Origin: Pseudomonadota bacterium
Lineage (GTDB): Bacteria > Desulfobacterota > Desulfobulbia > Desulfobulbales > SURF-16
Direction: 5' to 3'
NCBI GenBank assembly: GCA_018897105.1
Contig: JAHILF010000163.1
Span: forward strand, 1 to 32,972
DNA: 32,972 nucleotides
The notes under the pieces were generated by a model. The model was not told the DNA's origin and made no database searches. It saw only the letters and a list, made by a program, of their open reading frames with translations. The position numbers and the translations under genes were made by a program. This document shows, piece by piece, positions 9,037 to 17,543 of the stretch; position 1 is the first letter of the stretch; each line of letters opens with the position of its first letter.

Positions 9037-9789
9037 ATGATGGAAAATAAGCAAAAACCACAGATCATCAGCATCAGCAGCGGCAAAGGCGGGGTGGGCA
9101 AAACCTCTTTTACCATCAACCTGGCCGCCGCCCTTTCGACAAAATCCCGTAAGGTCCTGCTTATTGACGGCGATCTGGGTCTTGCCAACGTTGATGTCAT
9201 GCTCGGTTTAAATGTCAAGCACACCCTGCAGGAAACCGTGGAAGAGGGGAGAGACCCCTTGGATATTCTGGTGGAAATCATGCCGGGATTCTTTGTACTG
9301 CCGGCAAGTTCAGGTGTGCCGGAAATGGCCAATCTCTCTCACGAGGAGCAGGCATTTCTCATCGACAGCCTTGAACATATCATCGGCAACTTTGATTTTG
9401 TGCTGGTGGACACTGCCGCAGGAGTGGGGGAGTCGGTGCTGTGGTTCAACAACTGGGCGGGTAAAAACATCACCATTCTCTCGCCTGACCCCACCGCCAT
9501 GACCGATGCCTATGCCTTGATCAAGATCATGAATACCCGTTATAATAAAAAAGATTTCCACCTCATTATCAACAATGTGAAAAGCAAAAAAGAGGCGCAT
9601 GAGGTATTTGTCAACATGAGCACCGTGCTGGAGAATTTCCTTGGGGTCAAACCCTGCTATCAGGGGGCGATTCCGCAGGACAGCGCTGTTTCCATGGCAG
9701 TGCGCAAACAGAAACCCTTTATCATTGGCCAGCCGAAAGCAAGGGCCAGCCTGGCTGTTATGGAAATCTGCAACAAAATACTTTCTTGA
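9037..9789 (+). CDS. MinD/FlhG/ParA-family P-loop ATPase
   Basis: A 250-aa cytoplasmic ATPase of the deviant Walker A class: KGGVGKTS at residues 17-24, LIDGDLGLANVD at about 42-53, and LVDTAAGVG for the Walker B/switch region. Such proteins dimerise with ATP and position division sites, flagella or other cargo. The LGLANVDVMLG pattern resembles FlhG (YlxH) and MinD. The C-terminus lacks an obvious MinD amphipathic membrane helix, and the N-terminus lacks the FlhG DQA motif. No minC, minE or flagellar gene is nearby; instead the neighbours are a degenerate GGDEF-like protein, yggT and divIVA, all suggestive of polar or division-related positioning. ATG 9037 is chosen; ATG 9040 is one codon later. 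The family is certain, the cargo is not. Confidence 0.9.
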   Translation: MMENKQKPQIISISSGKGGVGKTSFTINLAAALSTKSRKVLLIDGDLGLANVDVMLGLNVKHTLQETVEEGRDPLDILVEIMPGFFVLPASSGVPEMANLSHEEQAFLIDSLEHIIGNFDFVLVDTAAGVGESVLWFNNWAGKNITILSPDPTAMTDAYALIKIMNTRYNKKDFHLIINNVKSKKEAHEVFVNMSTVLENFLGVKPCYQGAIPQDSAVSMAVRKQKPFIIGQPKARASLAVMEICNKILS

Positions 9790-9812
9790 CGTGTCTCCAC
9801 CCTAAAATCATT

Positions 9813-9844
9813 CTATAATAAGTACACTCTATAATAAATACACT
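9813..9844 (+). repeat. 16-bp tandem repeat carrying two TATAAT boxes
   Basis: Units 9813-9828 and 9829-9844 differ at one position (CTATAATA[A/A][G/A]TACACT pattern). Each unit contains a perfect TATAAT, at 9814-9819 and 9830-9835. The repeat lies between the MinD-like gene and yggT, ending just before the yggT ribosome binding site. A TTGACG at 9786-9791 is too far (22 nt) from the first box to be an ideal -35, so promoter function is only possible. The direct repeat itself is plain in the sequence. Confidence 0.6.
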
Positions 9845-9867
9845 CCATTTTCACAAAGGAGAACATC

Positions 9868-10170
9868 ATGTTTGTAATCGGAAATTTCATCAGCGCCCTG
9901 GCTAACCTCATCAACTTTGTGCTGGGCGCTTACATGTGGGTCATCGTCGGTCGGGCAATTATTTCCTGGGTCAATCCGGATCCCTCTAACCCCATCGTCC
10001 GCTTTCTTTATGACATCACCGAACCCGTACTATCCCGAATCCGGCGGGTTATCCCTTTTGCATCCGGGGCGGGAATCGATTTTTCGCCAATGATCCTGAT
10101 TCTTGTCATTCTTTTTTTACAGAGTTTTGTTGTGCCCACCCTGCATGGTATTGCCCGATCATTTGGTTGA
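9868..10170 (+). CDS. yggT: YggT family integral membrane protein
   Basis: A 100-aa protein with two hydrophobic segments (about residues 5-30 and 70-95) flanking the conserved YggT core: MWVIVGRAIISWVNPDPSNP and FLYDITEPVLSRIRRVIP. Members sit in the cytoplasmic membrane and are often encoded with DivIVA, YlmG/YggU and division genes; a role in membrane or division-site organisation is proposed for relatives, but no biochemical reaction is established. The start is well defined: AAAGGAG at 9855-9861 lies 6 nt before ATG 9868. The neighbouring divIVA and yggU fit the classic cluster. Length and layout are normal. Confidence 0.93.
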   Translation: MFVIGNFISALANLINFVLGAYMWVIVGRAIISWVNPDPSNPIVRFLYDITEPVLSRIRRVIPFASGAGIDFSPMILILVILFLQSFVVPTLHGIARSFG

Positions 10171-10216
10171 TTGCGGCCTTTATCATGATTTACGAAATTG
10201 AAGGAGAGTACCTGCT

Positions 10217-11038
10217 ATGTCCCTGACAGCTGAAGATATACAGACTAAACAGTTTCATGTCCGTTTCCGAGGCTTTGATATTGAAGAAGTTGACACCTTT
10301 CTGGAGCGCATTGCGGAAAATTTTGTCCTGCTCAACGCTGAAAAAAAGGAGCTGAAAGAAAAGGTTGAGAAACTGGAGATGGAAATCAATGAATTCTACT
10401 CCCAGGAAAAGACCTTTCAGCATGCCATCATCTCGGCCCAGAGAATTTCCGATGAAATGCAGGAAAAAAGCCGGCAGGAGGCAAATGCCAGACGTGTACG
10501 CGTACAGGAGGAAATTGACCGGTTGCGGCAGCAAAGCACAGAGGAAATTGACCGGCTGCGCAAACAAAGCACCGATGAAAAAGAGTCCCTTGCGCGGGAA
10601 ATTGCAGTGCTCCAGGAAAACAAGAGCAAGGTCAAAGAGGAGCTGCGCACCTATCTGCAGAGCTATCTGACCTGGCTGGACCGGGATGTTTCCCTGGCGG
10701 AAAACACCCCGCTTTCCCTGCTGCAGTCTGATATCATGGATGACGGGCAGCCAGCGGTTGCCGAAGCGGCAGAGGTTGAGGTTGATGGTATGTATGAAAA
10801 GATAAACTTTCCCGATGACCCGCACCCTGCAGAAATGGAAGGGATGGCTTCGGCTCTGCAGGAGAATGACTCCGGCGAACCTGATGAAGAGGAGGACGGG
10901 GAGAGACTCACCATCCCTGACCTTGAAGGGGATATGCTTTTTTCCCTGGAAGACCCCCTTGATGAAGAAGAAGAAAAGGAGCCGGGGCCGGAAAGAGTAC
11001 GAGACGAAGATTTTTTTCACGACATAAAATTAAAATGA
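10217..11038 (+). CDS. divIVA: DivIVA domain coiled-coil protein
   Basis: A 273-aa cytoplasmic scaffold protein. Residues 1-60 match the DivIVA N-terminal lipid-binding domain ([30 protein letters not shown]), followed by a long coiled coil to about residue 155. The remaining 115 residues are very acidic and probably disordered (DEEEDGE, DEEEEKE). DivIVA proteins recognise negatively curved membrane at poles and septa and recruit partners. AAGGAGAG at 10201-10208 fixes the start at ATG 10217. The coiled coil contains an 11-residue tandem duplication ([11 protein letters not shown] / [11 protein letters not shown]). The stop overlaps the yggU start (ATGA). The acidic tail is unusual compared with Gram-positive members, but its function cannot be judged here. 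Confidence 0.9.
   Translation: MSLTAEDIQTKQFHVRFRGFDIEEVDTFLERIAENFVLLNAEKKELKEKVEKLEMEINEFYSQEKTFQHAIISAQRISDEMQEKSRQEANARRVRVQEEIDRLRQQSTEEIDRLRKQSTDEKESLAREIAVLQENKSKVKEELRTYLQSYLTWLDRDVSLAENTPLSLLQSDIMDDGQPAVAEAAEVEVDGMYEKINFPDDPHPAEMEGMASALQENDSGEPDEEEDGERLTIPDLEGDMLFSLEDPLDEEEEKEPGPERVRDEDFFHDIKLK
10508..10573 (+). repeat. 33-bp in-frame tandem duplication inside divIVA
   Basis: Units 10508-10540 and 10541-10573 are near-identical, differing at only a few positions, and encode [11 protein letters not shown] and [11 protein letters not shown]. Because 11 residues is a natural coiled-coil period (hendecad), the duplication lengthens the coil without breaking it. Confidence 0.85.
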
Positions 11039-11331
11039 GCTTTCTCCGCGAGGTTGCGGACAATTCCGTTTCGCTGGATCTTTACATCCAGCCCAAGGCA
11101 TCAAAAAATAGTGTCTGCGGTCTGCACGGTGATGAGCTGAAACTCGCCATCACCGCTCCTCCGGTGGACGGCAAGGCCAACAAGGCGGTTATCGCTTTTC
11201 TTGCCAAGCTTTTCGGGGTGGCTAAATCCTCCGTCAGCATCATCAGCGGGCATCAGAGCCGCCACAAACGCTGTATGGTCCAAGGGATCACCCTCCAAGA
11301 GGCCAGCAGGGTTGTGAACGGTTTTTTTTAA
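11035..11331 (+). CDS. yggU: DUF167 / YggU family protein
   Basis: A 98-aa cytoplasmic protein with the DUF167 signature: [51 protein letters not shown], then [17 protein letters not shown]. The family is widely conserved and small, and its biochemical role is not established. It overlaps the divIVA stop by 4 nt (ATGA), which points to translational coupling. The cluster yggT-divIVA-yggU is a recurrent one across bacteria. The length is as usual for the family. Confidence 0.93.
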   Translation: MSFLREVADNSVSLDLYIQPKASKNSVCGLHGDELKLAITAPPVDGKANKAVIAFLAKLFGVAKSSVSIISGHQSRHKRCMVQGITLQEASRVVNGFF

Positions 11332-11356
11332 TTTCCGGCAGCATGCAGGGCAAACC

Positions 11357-11851
11357 ATGATCACCAGAATCGGTATCCTTTCCGACACCCACCTGATCAG
11401 ACCGGACGAGCATTTCCGGCAACTGGTGGACATCTGCTTCGCGGATGTCCCCATTATTCTCCATGCCGGAGATCTAACCGATTTAAGTGTGCTTCGTGCC
11501 TTCAAGGGCAGGGAAGTCCATGCCGTACATGGAAATATGTGCCACGGTTCATGCCGCAAGATGCTGCCCGTTAAAAAAATCATTCACATCACCGGATTTG
11601 ATATCGGGTTGATCCATGGCATGGGGTTTCGCCAGCATATGGAAGACCATCTGATGCGGGAGTTCGACGGTGTTGACTGCATCGTTTTCGGCCATACCCA
11701 CCGACCGGTCTGCCATCGTCTCCACGAAACCCTGTTTATCAATCCAGGCAGCTTCCTGGGTTCCGGCCGCTACGGCGCACCTGGCACCTATGCCATCCTG
11801 GAGGCCGGTGAGACCATCACCGGCCAAATCCTGGAAGTGCCGCGGCTCTAG
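11357..11851 (+). CDS. YfcE/MJ0936-type metallophosphoesterase
   Basis: A 164-aa calcineurin-like phosphoesterase. The dinuclear metal ligands are all in place: D10 and H12 in ILSDTH, D39 in HAGD, N60 in VHGN, H87 in LIHG, and H113/H115 in FGHTH. Small members of this family (YfcE, MJ0936) hydrolyse phosphodiesters such as bis-pNPP or cyclic nucleotides in vitro; the natural substrate is usually unknown. The ATG at 11357 follows a short gap after yggU without a strong ribosome binding site. The gene is followed 14 nt later by a HIT hydrolase, so the operon continues. Confidence 0.9.
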   Translation: MITRIGILSDTHLIRPDEHFRQLVDICFADVPIILHAGDLTDLSVLRAFKGREVHAVHGNMCHGSCRKMLPVKKIIHITGFDIGLIHGMGFRQHMEDHLMREFDGVDCIVFGHTHRPVCHRLHETLFINPGSFLGSGRYGAPGTYAILEAGETITGQILEVPRL

Positions 11852-11865
11852 CGAGGGAGTGATCA

Positions 11866-12375
11866 TTGCAAAATCTCTGGACCCCATGGCGGATGGATTA
11901 CATTCTGGGCAAGCAAGGTCGTGAACCGGGCTGCATTTTTGACCGGAAGCCGGAGCTGACCCATGATAAAGAGGAGCTGATTCTGGGCCGCGACCAAAAT
12001 GCCGTGATTCTGCTCAACCGCTTTCCCTATGCCAACGGCCATCTGCTCATTGCCCCGGCCCGCCATGTGGGCGAGCTGAATGATCTCACCCCGATTGAAG
12101 CGGCAAGCCTGATGGAGCATATCCGCCACAGTGTGGAAATCTTAAAAAAACACCTGCACCCGGACGGTTTTAACATCGGCCTCAATATCGGTTCAGTGGC
12201 AGGCGCAGGCCTTGCCGACCATCTTCATTTTCATGTGATTCCCCGCTGGCACGGAGACCATAACTTCATGACCGTGATTGGTGAAATACGCACCATTCCC
12301 CAACATATTGACGAGACCTTTGCCATGCTGCTGCCCGATTTCCTGAAACTTCTGCAAGACATCAACCATGAATAA
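11866..12375 (+). CDS. HIT family nucleotide hydrolase/phosphorylase
   Basis: A 169-aa histidine triad protein. The triad is H119-x-H121-x-H123 in HLHFHVIPRW, and the N-terminus has the LWTPWRMDYI motif typical of the Ap4A-phosphorylase-like HIT subgroup, followed by a CIFDRKPE segment. Members act on dinucleoside polyphosphates or adenylated amines; the substrate here is not certain. Translation starts at TTG 11866, set by GGGAG (about 11855-11859) and by the conserved LWTPWR motif directly after it. The stop lies 8 nt inside mutS. Confidence 0.9.
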   Translation: MQNLWTPWRMDYILGKQGREPGCIFDRKPELTHDKEELILGRDQNAVILLNRFPYANGHLLIAPARHVGELNDLTPIEAASLMEHIRHSVEILKKHLHPDGFNIGLNIGSVAGAGLADHLHFHVIPRWHGDHNFMTVIGEIRTIPQHIDETFAMLLPDFLKLLQDINHE

Positions 12376-15046
12376 CGCACTTAAAATAACGCCCATGCTT
12401 CAACAGTACCTTGAAATCAAGGAGCAGCACCAGGATGCCATCCTTTTTTACCGGCTGGGCGATTTTTACGAAATGTTCTTTGATGACGCGGTCACCGCCT
12501 CCCGGGTACTGGGCATTACCCTCACCAGCCGCAGCGGCAAAGACGCCCACAACAGAATCCCTCTCTGCGGCGTTCCCTATCATGCCGCCTCTTCCTACCT
12601 GGCCAAGCTGGTCAACAACGGTTTCCGGGTGGCCATCTGTGAACAGGTTGAAGATCCGAAAGAGGCAAAAGGGGTGGTCAAACGGGAAGTAGTCCGGGTT
12701 ATCAGTCCCGGCGTGGTGACGGAAGAACAGGTACTTGACGAAAAATCAAACCGTTATGTGGCCGCCGTCTTCCTGCGGGAAAAATGGGGCGTCAGCCTGC
12801 TTGATCTTTCCACCGGCGAGTTCCTGGTGGCTGAATACCGGGAATCAGCGGAAATAATTGATGAACTGAACCGCATGGCCCCGGCCGAACTGCTTATTGC
12901 CGATCAGCAGAACGATGCCGTCAGAGAAATTCTTGAGCAGATGCTACCCGTCTGCCAGACCAACCGGCCTGTTTCCATCTTTCATCGGGAGAATGCCAAA
13001 GAAACCCTGCTTGAACACTTTCATACCACCAGTCTCGCAGGATTCGGCTGTGAACATCTGGATGAAGGCATTTGCGCGGCAGGCGCCCTGCTGCACTACA
13101 TCCGGGAAACCCAGAAAACGGATCTTTCCCATATAGAGCGCATTGTCCTGCTGGAACGGGACAATGTGCTGCTGATTGACGACTCTTCCCGGCGCAATCT
13201 TGAGCTTATTCAGACCATCATCGGCGCCAACCGGGAGGGCTCCCTGCTCGCCACCATCGATATGACCCGTACACCCATGGGGGCAAGGCTGCTTAAAAAA
13301 AACCTGCTCTTTCCCCTGCGCGATATTGAAGAAATAAACAACAGGCTCGACACGGTGGCCTTTCTAGTTGGTGAAAAAGTCCCGAGTGTCACTCCTCTAT
13401 CCGTAGTAGCGGCAGGCTCGGGCAGTTTTTCCGTGGTCAAGGGCGAAGGACTGCGGGCCAAATTGCGGGATATCCTGTCCGGCGTCTATGACCTTGAACG
13501 GTTGAACAGCCGGGTGGTGCTGGGCACGGCCAATGGCCGGGATCTGAACACTCTGAAGAAGTCCCTGGCCCTGCTGCCTGAGTTGCAGCTCCTTGCCTCC
13601 CTGACCAGGGGAATTCTCTGTGAAGAGAGCCACAGTCTCGATCTGCTGACAGATATTCACGACCTTCTCAACCGTGCTGTCCGGGAAGACTGCCCGGTGA
13701 CACTACGGGAAGGCAAGCTTATTGCGCCGGGCTATCACCAGGAACTTGATGAGCTGGTCTCCATCATGACTGACGGTAAAAAACACATCCTGGCCCTTGA
13801 GGAAAAGGAGCGGCAACGCACCGGCATTGCCAAGCTGAAAATCGGCTTTAACAAGGTGTTCGGCTACTTCATCGAGGTGAGCAAAGGCCAGCTTGCCAAC
13901 GTGCCGAATGATTTTATCCGCAAACAGACCCTGGTCAACGCCGAACGCTTCATCACCCCGGAACTGAAGGAGTTTGAAAGCAAGGTTCTCGGCGCGGAAG
14001 AAAAGAGAGTCGAGCTGGAGTATCAGCTTTTCGGTCAGGTCAGGGAACAGGTTGCCGCGGCCAGCTCACGCATCATCAGGGCCGCCTCCTTCATCGCACG
14101 GGTGGATTTTTTCACCAGTCTGGCCGAAACGGCACGGCGTTACAATTATATCCGGCCCCAGGTCGATGACGGTGAGCAAATTGTCATCAAGGAAGGACGG
14201 CACCCGGTGATCGAACGATCCCTGCCGGCTGGCCGCTTTGTCCCCAATGACATCCATCTTGATCAGACCGGTCAGGAGGTGCTGATCATCACCGGTCCCA
14301 ATATGGCCGGCAAATCCACCGTGCTGCGGCAGACGGCGCTGATTGTCCTGCTGTGCCAGATGGGCAGCTTTGTGCCGGCTGCCCAGGCGCATATCGGCAT
14401 TGTTGACCGGATCTTCACCCGGGTGGGCGCCATGGATGATCTGCGCCGGGGTCAGTCAACCTTTATGGTGGAAATGAATGAAACCGCCAATATCCTCAAC
14501 AACGTCACGGAAAAGAGCCTGGTGGTGCTTGATGAAATCGGCCGTGGCACCAGCACCTTTGACGGACTGGCCATTGCCTGGGCCGTGACCGAGGAACTGG
14601 TGAACAAAAACAACAAAGGGGTGAAGACCATTTTCGCCACCCATTATCATGAGTTGACCGAGCTTGCCCTCACCCATAACCGGATAAAAAATTTCAATAT
14701 CGCCGTGCGGGAGTGGGACGACAGCATCATCTTTCTGCACAAACTGCTGCCGGGCGGGACCAGCAAAAGCTACGGCATCCAGGTGGCGGCCCTGGCCGGG
14801 GTGCCAAGGCGCGTGGTGGAGCGAGCCCATGAACTGCTGCACAATATCGAAAAAGGTGAACTCAACAGCGACGGCAGGCCAAGGATCGCCCCGGGCAAAA
14901 AAGCCAAGGCAAAGCACCCGAGCCAGCTCAATCTCTTTGCCGCAGAAGATGACCCCCTCAGAAATAAGATCAAAAATATCGATCCAGACCGCTTAACCCC
15001 CATTGAAGCTCTTCATATGCTCTATGAGCTGAAAAATGCAACGTAA
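12368..15046 (+). CDS. mutS: DNA mismatch repair protein MutS
   Basis: MutS recognises base mismatches and small loops and starts repair with MutL. The 892-aa product has the mismatch-reading F33-x-E35 in GDFYEMF, the connector/lever/clamp middle part, and an ABC-type ATPase with Walker A GPNMAGKST at 643-651, LDEIGRGTSTFDG (Walker B/signature) and ATHYHE. A C-terminal QLNLF at 853-857 is a canonical beta-clamp-binding motif. Translation starts at ATG 12368, overlapping the HIT gene by 8 nt; ATG 12395 is a possible later start. The length is normal for MutS1. The amidase gene starts 11 nt before its stop. Confidence 0.98.
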   Translation: MNNALKITPMLQQYLEIKEQHQDAILFYRLGDFYEMFFDDAVTASRVLGITLTSRSGKDAHNRIPLCGVPYHAASSYLAKLVNNGFRVAICEQVEDPKEAKGVVKREVVRVISPGVVTEEQVLDEKSNRYVAAVFLREKWGVSLLDLSTGEFLVAEYRESAEIIDELNRMAPAELLIADQQNDAVREILEQMLPVCQTNRPVSIFHRENAKETLLEHFHTTSLAGFGCEHLDEGICAAGALLHYIRETQKTDLSHIERIVLLERDNVLLIDDSSRRNLELIQTIIGANREGSLLATIDMTRTPMGARLLKKNLLFPLRDIEEINNRLDTVAFLVGEKVPSVTPLSVVAAGSGSFSVVKGEGLRAKLRDILSGVYDLERLNSRVVLGTANGRDLNTLKKSLALLPELQLLASLTRGILCEESHSLDLLTDIHDLLNRAVREDCPVTLREGKLIAPGYHQELDELVSIMTDGKKHILALEEKERQRTGIAKLKIGFNKVFGYFIEVSKGQLANVPNDFIRKQTLVNAERFITPELKEFESKVLGAEEKRVELEYQLFGQVREQVAAASSRIIRAASFIARVDFFTSLAETARRYNYIRPQVDDGEQIVIKEGRHPVIERSLPAGRFVPNDIHLDQTGQEVLIITGPNMAGKSTVLRQTALIVLLCQMGSFVPAAQAHIGIVDRIFTRVGAMDDLRRGQSTFMVEMNETANILNNVTEKSLVVLDEIGRGTSTFDGLAIAWAVTEELVNKNNKGVKTIFATHYHELTELALTHNRIKNFNIAVREWDDSIIFLHKLLPGGTSKSYGIQVAALAGVPRRVVERAHELLHNIEKGELNSDGRPRIAPGKKAKAKHPSQLNLFAAEDDPLRNKIKNIDPDRLTPIEALHMLYELKNAT

Positions 15047-16694
15047 CCTCTTTATTTTTTTTTCAATCATCATTTTTCTGCTTATCATTCCTTCTAATCC
15101 CGGTAAGGCCTGGGCGGAATCACGGGTGCCGGACCTTATCGGCAAACGTATTGACCTGGCAACATACCAGTATAACAACCTCACCTTTAACCAAGGCGAG
15201 AGAAGCCGCGACCGCTGGCTGCGCTGCGTAAAATCACTAAGGATGGAGTATCACCGTGATCCCGGCCATACCAAGGCACCGTTTGCCCTTTTCATGCTTG
15301 GCACAATGTATGAGGATATGTACAGCCGTTTTCATGATCCCCGCGACCTCACCGAAGCAGCCGGCTACTATGAAGACCTTGCTTTGATTTTCCCAAAAGA
15401 CAATCTGGCAGATGATGCCCTGCTTAACCTGGGCACTATCTGCCTGGAAAAGAAGAGTAACGGTAAAAAAGCCGAAACAATATTTGCCCGGATCATTGCC
15501 GTTTACCCGGATGGCGACATGGCGCAATCAGCGGCACTCATGCTGCGCCGGATGAAAAACGGTCACGAGCCGCCCAGCCAACCGGCGGTGATCAGCGCAA
15601 AAAAAGAGGAGCAATCACCGGACCAACCCATGGCCTACCTCAGCCAGCCCATCCGCTTCTGGTCAACCAAAAACTATACACGGGTGGTCATTGAACCCTC
15701 TTATCCCGTGCAGTTCAAAGAGGCCTTTCTCAAGGCTGACGGTGATCTGCCCCGACGGCTCTATGTCGACCTATTTAACAGCCGCATCGCCCCGACTTTT
15801 CAGAATGCCATCCCGATACAAGACGGCCTGCTTAGACAGCTGCGGGGCGCCCAGTTTGACAAAACCACGGTGCGGGTGGTGCTTGATACCGAATCAGTAC
15901 AAGACTACAAGATTTTCACCCTGGAAGACCCCTTTCGGGTGGTCATTGACGTTACCGGCACCAAGCCGAAGCCGCAAACCCCGCAAAAACTGCCCACCCT
16001 GGCTGAGCAGTTCGGTTTGGGGGTGAAAACCATCGTCATCGACCCGGGACACGGAGGAAAGGACCCTGGAGCGCTCGGCATAAGCGGCCTGCAGGAAAAG
16101 GATGTTGTCCTCAAGGTGGCAAAAAAAGTGGCGGCCATCCTGGAAAAGGAGACGGCCTTCAAAGTGCTGCTGACGAGGGATCGCGATGTCTTCATTCCGC
16201 TGGAAGAACGAACCGCCATTGCCAACACCAAGGAGGCGGACCTCTTTGTGTCAATTCACGCTAATTCCGCCCCCAACATCCATGCCAATGGGGTGGAGAC
16301 CTATTTTCTCAGTCTGGCCACCAGCCGGGAAGAGATGCAGGCAGCGGCTCGGGAAAATGCCGCCTCCGCGAGCCAGATCAGTGATCTGCAGAAGATCCTG
16401 CAGGATCTGATGCAAAACAGCAAGATTGAGGAATCAGCCCGTCTGGCCGGCAGTGTCCAGGGTGAACTGGTCAATGGCTTAAACGGCAAATATGCCGTCA
16501 AAAACCTCGGGGTGAAAAAGGCCCCCTTTATCGTCCTGATCGGTGCCCAGATGCCGGCCATTCTCACAGAAATCGCCTTTTTAAGTAATAAGGATGAAGT
16601 CCGCCGCCTGCAGGATGATCGGTATCTTGAAGCCATCGCCCGCTATATCGCCGCAGGCGTCCGGCAATATGCGGCAAATCTCAATGGTTTGTAG
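15036..16694 (+). CDS. Secreted N-acetylmuramoyl-L-alanine amidase (AmiC-like)
   Basis: This periplasmic enzyme cleaves the bond between MurNAc and the peptide stem, as needed for daughter-cell separation. The 552 aa comprise a signal peptide (residues 1 to about 27, ending AWA|E), a TPR-like region (about 60-165, with GTMYEDMY and LNLGTICLEKK), an AMIN domain (about 200-310) that targets peptidoglycan, and an Amidase_3 domain (about 325-550). Zinc/catalytic residues are H339 in DPGHGG, the Glu in LQEKDV, H408 in SIHAN and E512 in LTEIAFLS. The N-terminal TPR-like part is an addition relative to E. coli AmiC. The start codon lies within the mutS end, 11 nt of overlap. It is the last + strand gene of the block and converges with comF. 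Confidence 0.95.
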   Translation: MQRNLFIFFSIIIFLLIIPSNPGKAWAESRVPDLIGKRIDLATYQYNNLTFNQGERSRDRWLRCVKSLRMEYHRDPGHTKAPFALFMLGTMYEDMYSRFHDPRDLTEAAGYYEDLALIFPKDNLADDALLNLGTICLEKKSNGKKAETIFARIIAVYPDGDMAQSAALMLRRMKNGHEPPSQPAVISAKKEEQSPDQPMAYLSQPIRFWSTKNYTRVVIEPSYPVQFKEAFLKADGDLPRRLYVDLFNSRIAPTFQNAIPIQDGLLRQLRGAQFDKTTVRVVLDTESVQDYKIFTLEDPFRVVIDVTGTKPKPQTPQKLPTLAEQFGLGVKTIVIDPGHGGKDPGALGISGLQEKDVVLKVAKKVAAILEKETAFKVLLTRDRDVFIPLEERTAIANTKEADLFVSIHANSAPNIHANGVETYFLSLATSREEMQAAARENAASASQISDLQKILQDLMQNSKIEESARLAGSVQGELVNGLNGKYAVKNLGVKKAPFIVLIGAQMPAILTEIAFLSNKDEVRRLQDDRYLEAIARYIAAGVRQYAANLNGL

Positions 16695-16717
16695 CCACCC
16701 CTTGGCGACAGGGTCAG

Positions 16718-17470
16718 TTACCAGTTTTTCGCCACCCTGGCCAGGGTGAGAACATCCACCTGGGCTGCCCCTGCCTGTTTCAAGGCCCGGGCGCATTCAT
16801 TTACCGTGGTGCCGGTGGTGAACACATCATCCACCAGCACGATCTTTTTCCCGTAAACATCCGCCTCCTTTTGCACCAGAAAGGCATCGCGCATATTCTT
16901 ACGCCGCGATGAGCCATCCAGTCCTGTCTGGGAAATGGTATCACGCCGGCGTTTTAATGCAGTTTTCTTTATTTTTTCTTTCTCCTCCGGATAAAAGGCC
17001 CTGGCAAGAAGCAGGGACTGATTAAAACCGCGCTGGCGCAACCGATTGCTGTGCAGGGGAACAGGGATAATAGAGTCAGGAATTACCAGATCACGGCATG
17101 GACTGCATTGCTCTTTGAACTTCCTAAATGTCTTAAGCGCCGCCTTTCTACCGCCGAATTTGAGTCCCAGAATAGCTTTTGCCGCTGTGTCATTATACAC
17201 AAACACCGAACGAGCCTTGGTGAAATTCCAGCTTTTTTTCAGACAGAGTGCGCAGAGATGATTTTCCCCGGATGAAAACAGGATACCGCAGCAAGGGCAA
17301 TAAGGTTCGCTGATAAATTTTATTTTCACAAGACAGCTGTCACAGAAAAGGACGGAGGATTGCTGCAGTGATATACCGCAGCCCAAACAGCTGGGGGGAA
17401 AGCAGAGATCTGCCAGGGCCTCAAAAGAGTGCATCACATTCTCTGATATTTTTCTAAACATTGAATTCAT
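16718..17470 (-). CDS. comF: ComF family phosphoribosyltransferase-like protein
   Basis: A 250-aa protein with an N-terminal double-zinc module (C23, C28, C31 region; FCDSC; CPCCG; CALC) and a C-terminal PRTase fold with the PRPP loop VLVDDVFTTGTT at 211-222. ComF/GntX proteins take part in DNA uptake or purine-linked salvage; in competent bacteria ComF assists import of single-stranded DNA. No other competence gene is in the window. The gene is monocistronic by position: it converges with the amidase and diverges from the small gene at 17544. The start (ATG complement 17470) could also be ATG two codons further in (MFRK). Confidence 0.92.
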   Translation of the reverse strand: MNSMFRKISENVMHSFEALADLCFPPSCLGCGISLQQSSVLFCDSCLVKIKFISEPYCPCCGILFSSGENHLCALCLKKSWNFTKARSVFVYNDTAAKAILGLKFGGRKAALKTFRKFKEQCSPCRDLVIPDSIIPVPLHSNRLRQRGFNQSLLLARAFYPEEKEKIKKTALKRRRDTISQTGLDGSSRRKNMRDAFLVQKEADVYGKKIVLVDDVFTTGTTVNECARALKQAGAAQVDVLTLARVAKNW

Positions 17471-17508
17471 CAGGGCAACATGTTAATTATTATCTTTACC
17501 AGACATAT

Positions 17509-17529
17509 TTTTACTTCCCCGAGGTAAAA
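17509..17529 (+). promoter_or_regulatory. Hairpin overlapping the ribosome binding site of the small Sec gene
   Basis: Nine-base arms 17509-17517 and 17521-17529 pair around a CCC loop, with one G-U pair. The 3' arm runs into the AAAAGGAT that would serve as Shine-Dalgarno for ATG 17544, so the hairpin could limit ribosome access or act as a binding site. The pairing is seen in the sequence; any regulatory role is inference. Confidence 0.45.
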
Positions 17530-17543
17530 GGATAAGAATAACA

